Shown piece after piece: positions 57,230 to 60,000 of a stretch of DNA of 60,000 bases. A program made the translations under genes and the position numbers. The stretch is from Diphasiastrum complanatum (lineage: Eukaryota; Streptophyta; Lycopodiopsida; Lycopodiales; Lycopodiaceae): the NCBI GenBank assembly GCA_029204225.1, contig CM055101.1:44456180-44516179 (forward strand). Direction: 5' to 3'. The notes under the pieces were generated by a model. The model made no database searches and was not told where the DNA came from. It worked only from the letters and a program-made list of their open reading frames with translations. Numbering within the stretch: the stretch's first letter is position 1; each line of letters starts with the position of its first letter.

Positions 57230-60000
57230 TAACAAACAAAATCGGGATAAAAGTCAAATTTTACTTGAGATATTTTTGTGATTTGTCCTGTTTCGCCAGA
57301 CTCTTAGATTCTAAGAGGTTTCAAGATTGCATTTTTTTCGTAGTTTTTGTTGAGTCACCTTATAATTGAACGTCTATATGATTGATGGTTAGCTGGCATT
57401 CAGGATGTTCATTGAGCTGAGTCAAATAGAATCACGTCAATGCTGGAATGCAACTTTGAGATTATTTCTGTATGGCATATAGATGACCTAGAAAATTTCC
57501 AATGTGAAGAAGTTATCATCTACCTACGGTGGACAATCTCAGTGCTCACAAGTTGACTGTTGATGTGAAGTACCTCATCAAAACAATTCGAAATAAGGTT
57601 TTCAGCAGATGAGGCTAAGGAAAGTCATGATGTTTGTCAAGTAAGACTTATTAACAAATTGTGGGCATTCATTACTTAACACAATTTCTTGCAGATATTG
57701 AGATGTGGAAAGGTTGTGATAGATATGGACTATGTGACAAACAAGATTTTGCTTCATATTGGAAGCTCACCATGAATAGCCAATTTGAACTTTATGGAAC
57801 ACTACTGACTTGGATATTGAGGTCTTTGAATGTGATACATGTGTACCATGTCACGAGGGGAGGAAGTTGCAATGATGGAGGTTGAGGTGGAGCTGAAAAA
57901 GGTATGCTTGACACTGGTTACAATAGGTGGGGTGACAATAGAAGGTTTTGTTGGTGGTGGTGGTGGCTGTAGGGGGGATGGAAGTAATGGTTGCAACATC
58001 TAATGGCGAGATGGGGGGAGACTGTAGCAAGTGTTGAAAGTAAAAGTTGGTGTTTGTGGCAGTTGGCACTGATCAATGTGATGGGGGTGTCAATTTGCAT
58101 GGTTGTGTCTGAGGTGAACTTGGGTACAAGTTTTCGAGATTGGTTACAGAATAATGATTCACTTGAAGAATGAAAAAGGTCATTTTGGTGAATCCAAGGT
58201 CAATGACATGGGAGGTCGCCATGAAGAATGATCAGCTCTTGCAGTGAAGCAAGATTGGTGTGTAGTTACTATAAGAACTTTATTCTGTTCTGCTCTATTG
58301 CTCTCATTGTTAGTAGAAGGCTCACGTCTTCTTGAACTTTATTCTGCTCCATTGTAGGTTCCTTTTTCTCTTGATAGTGTGCCCTTTCTATGTGCTTAGG
58401 TTTTACCTTTTCCCCTTCTATTACAAATAGCTTATAATATGGCCAAAAGAATGATCTAAATCTCAACATTCGTCGAAAGAGCATATCATTTGACTTATGA
58501 ACTTTGCAATGGCATTCGGCTGCACCTTGCATCAATATATAGTCTTATCCGTGCCATCCATCATGCATAAAATTGCACAACCCATAGATGTACATAAGCC
58601 TTTTGAGGAATATATCAAAAGCCCACCTTGTATTTGTGTCCTTCCAACTACTTCTTAGGGAGAAAATTTTGACAAACACTTCTTTAGGCAAATGCATTTC
58701 TTGACATGCTTCACTTTGTGCAATAGCATTTACTAAGTTTTGCATAATAGGAAGCCTTATTTCTAATATGATTGCACACTGACTCAACAAAGTCCTTAAA
58801 AAAAATAGGCTGAATGTAGGAGCATCATTTTCAAATGTTAAGAAGTTTGGTTTCAATCTTTGTTTTGGCAACTTGGCGAACTTTTGTCTAAATTATTTTC
58901 TCAATATAAGTCTCTTAGCACTTTTTATCTTGTGATGTTCAACAACAATTTGTATTTAGTTAGTGCACCTTTTAAAGTTGTATTTTCTCTGAACTTGCAA
59001 GTAGTGGATGCCATAAGAATATTTTCTATTTTGCTGTAATGACAGATGATTGCTACAACATATGACACGTCTGTACCACTTAGGGAGCGTTACAAAAATG
59101 GTTAGTATTTTAATAGTCTTGAATGGCATATAGAAAATTGAGTACTTTGGATAGTACCTAAATGATTGATAATAATGTCAATTTATAATTGGCATGGCTT
59201 CTTTATCTTGTGTATTGTAAACACATTCTGTGCTATGTGTATTACAGGACAAGTATATAAACATGTGGCTTTTCCATCCACGCTTTCCTTCCACATTTAC
59301 AAGCTTGATGGGAATGAGAACATTAGTATTCAAATTAAAAAACACCTAGATTGCTTCCACTGAAAGGTGCTAAACTATCCTTTTGACATGTAAGGTATAT
59401 TCTCTATTGATTCTCCATTATGGATACTATATCACACATCTCAGTATCAAAGATGTGGTGCTTGTTCCCATGTCAATACAACCCACTATACTTCAACTCA
59501 TCTCTTGATATTTTCATGTGTTATTTTTACCATGCTTTTGCATCTTCCATAAAGTTCGATTTTTATTTGGTAGGACCATATAGCTTTTGTATTGACACTT
59601 ATGTTATTGAATTTAATTGTCTAGGCTCGTTATTTGTTTCCTCTCTTTGTATAAACATGTTGAGTTATGTGAATGATCAAAGATCATTTGCTCCAATGTT
59701 TGAGGGTACCTTTCGAATCGCCTTTTCGAACCATGTTTGAAGCGAGTTTGAATCGGGAAAGAATCGACTTCTCCAGGTTCGAACCGGCGAATCGGTTTTA
59801 GGGTTTTTTTTTAAAACATTATGTCACGACTCAAATCATACATATTACATATGTCATATTCTAATGTACCATGTGCATGGTTAGTTAGTGGCAAATTAGT
59901 AAATGTTCAATGATTCAAATTTCACGAAAATGACAATGTATACAATGATCAGTATGAACCCCTTGGTATGACGATGAGTGTCGTTCTCATCATCACCTTG
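57230..60000. other. Intron 5 remainder, no further exon recognised
   Basis: The gene's next exon should start in phase 0 after RYVQ. I searched all three forward frames for the continuation expected in this family and found none. A GGT-repeat stretch lies at about 57945-57975. A GAATCG/TTCGAA-rich segment at 59700-59815 is followed by a T-run. Open frames at 57661-57885, 58545-58871 (minus) and 59420-59740 have no recognisable domain. Confidence 0.5.

Noticed and set aside
57661-57885. Candidate next exon of the methyltransferase after TTCTTGCAG
   Set aside because: The translation does not resemble the region expected after RYVQ, and the phase-0 reading has no family motif.
59700-59815. 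Possible tRNA-derived SINE with a B-box-like GGTTCGAACC
   Set aside because: No A box at a proper distance, no defined ends and no target duplication.

Overview
This is nuclear DNA from a seed plant with a large genome. I favour a gymnosperm: a low-copy gene is stretched over more than 51 kb by very long introns, and those introns are packed with nested LTR retrotransposons and LINEs. That placement is inferred from architecture; species cannot be read from the sequence. I saw no rRNA, tRNA or CRISPR array.

The only host gene I can support runs left to right from about 4875 and leaves the window after 55978. Five exons (4875-5425, 7382-7496, 28019-28130, 55695-55739, 55911-55978) join with matching phases and no stop. 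They encode the N-terminal ~297 residues of a RlmD/RumA-TrmA-like RNA (uracil-5) methyltransferase with a probable plastid transit peptide. The four cysteines expected for a [4Fe-4S] cluster are present (C-x5-C-x2-C, made across intron 1, and a later IPSC). The SAM-binding catalytic domain must lie beyond the right edge, or in intron 5 where I did not find it.

Layout. 1-1842: left-edge copia element on the minus strand (gag start, leader, PBS, LTR). 1890-2900: decayed gypsy reverse transcriptase. 4640-4874: probable promoter and 5' leader. Intron 1 (about 2 kb) holds a copia integrase remnant. Intron 2 (20.5 kb) holds copia E (plus) split by copia C (minus, 10986-16940), then chromovirus F (minus, 21432-27721). 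Intron 3 (27.6 kb) holds two head-to-tail LINE pieces, copia A (30436-41020) split by the RT-less chromovirus B (33465-38609), a LINE pair split by copia D (43602-48898), a decayed gypsy G, and a relative of B's unknown module near 54.4-54.9 kb. Intron 4 is 171 bp. Intron 5 holds a non-autonomous hAT-like element (56380-57221).

The insertions can be ordered by nesting. C is inside E, B is inside A, and D is between two LINEs. LTR pairs of A, B, C, D and F differ by roughly 1.5-3%, counted by eye. The points most worth checking are: the giant-intron methyltransferase; element B, which lacks RT, RNase H and the integrase core, has AG...CT LTR ends, and carries an unknown module also found elsewhere in the window; a GGCTGTCC/GCGCC-rich repeat module shared by the leaders of copia and gypsy elements; and the hAT-like element with a clean 8-bp target duplication.
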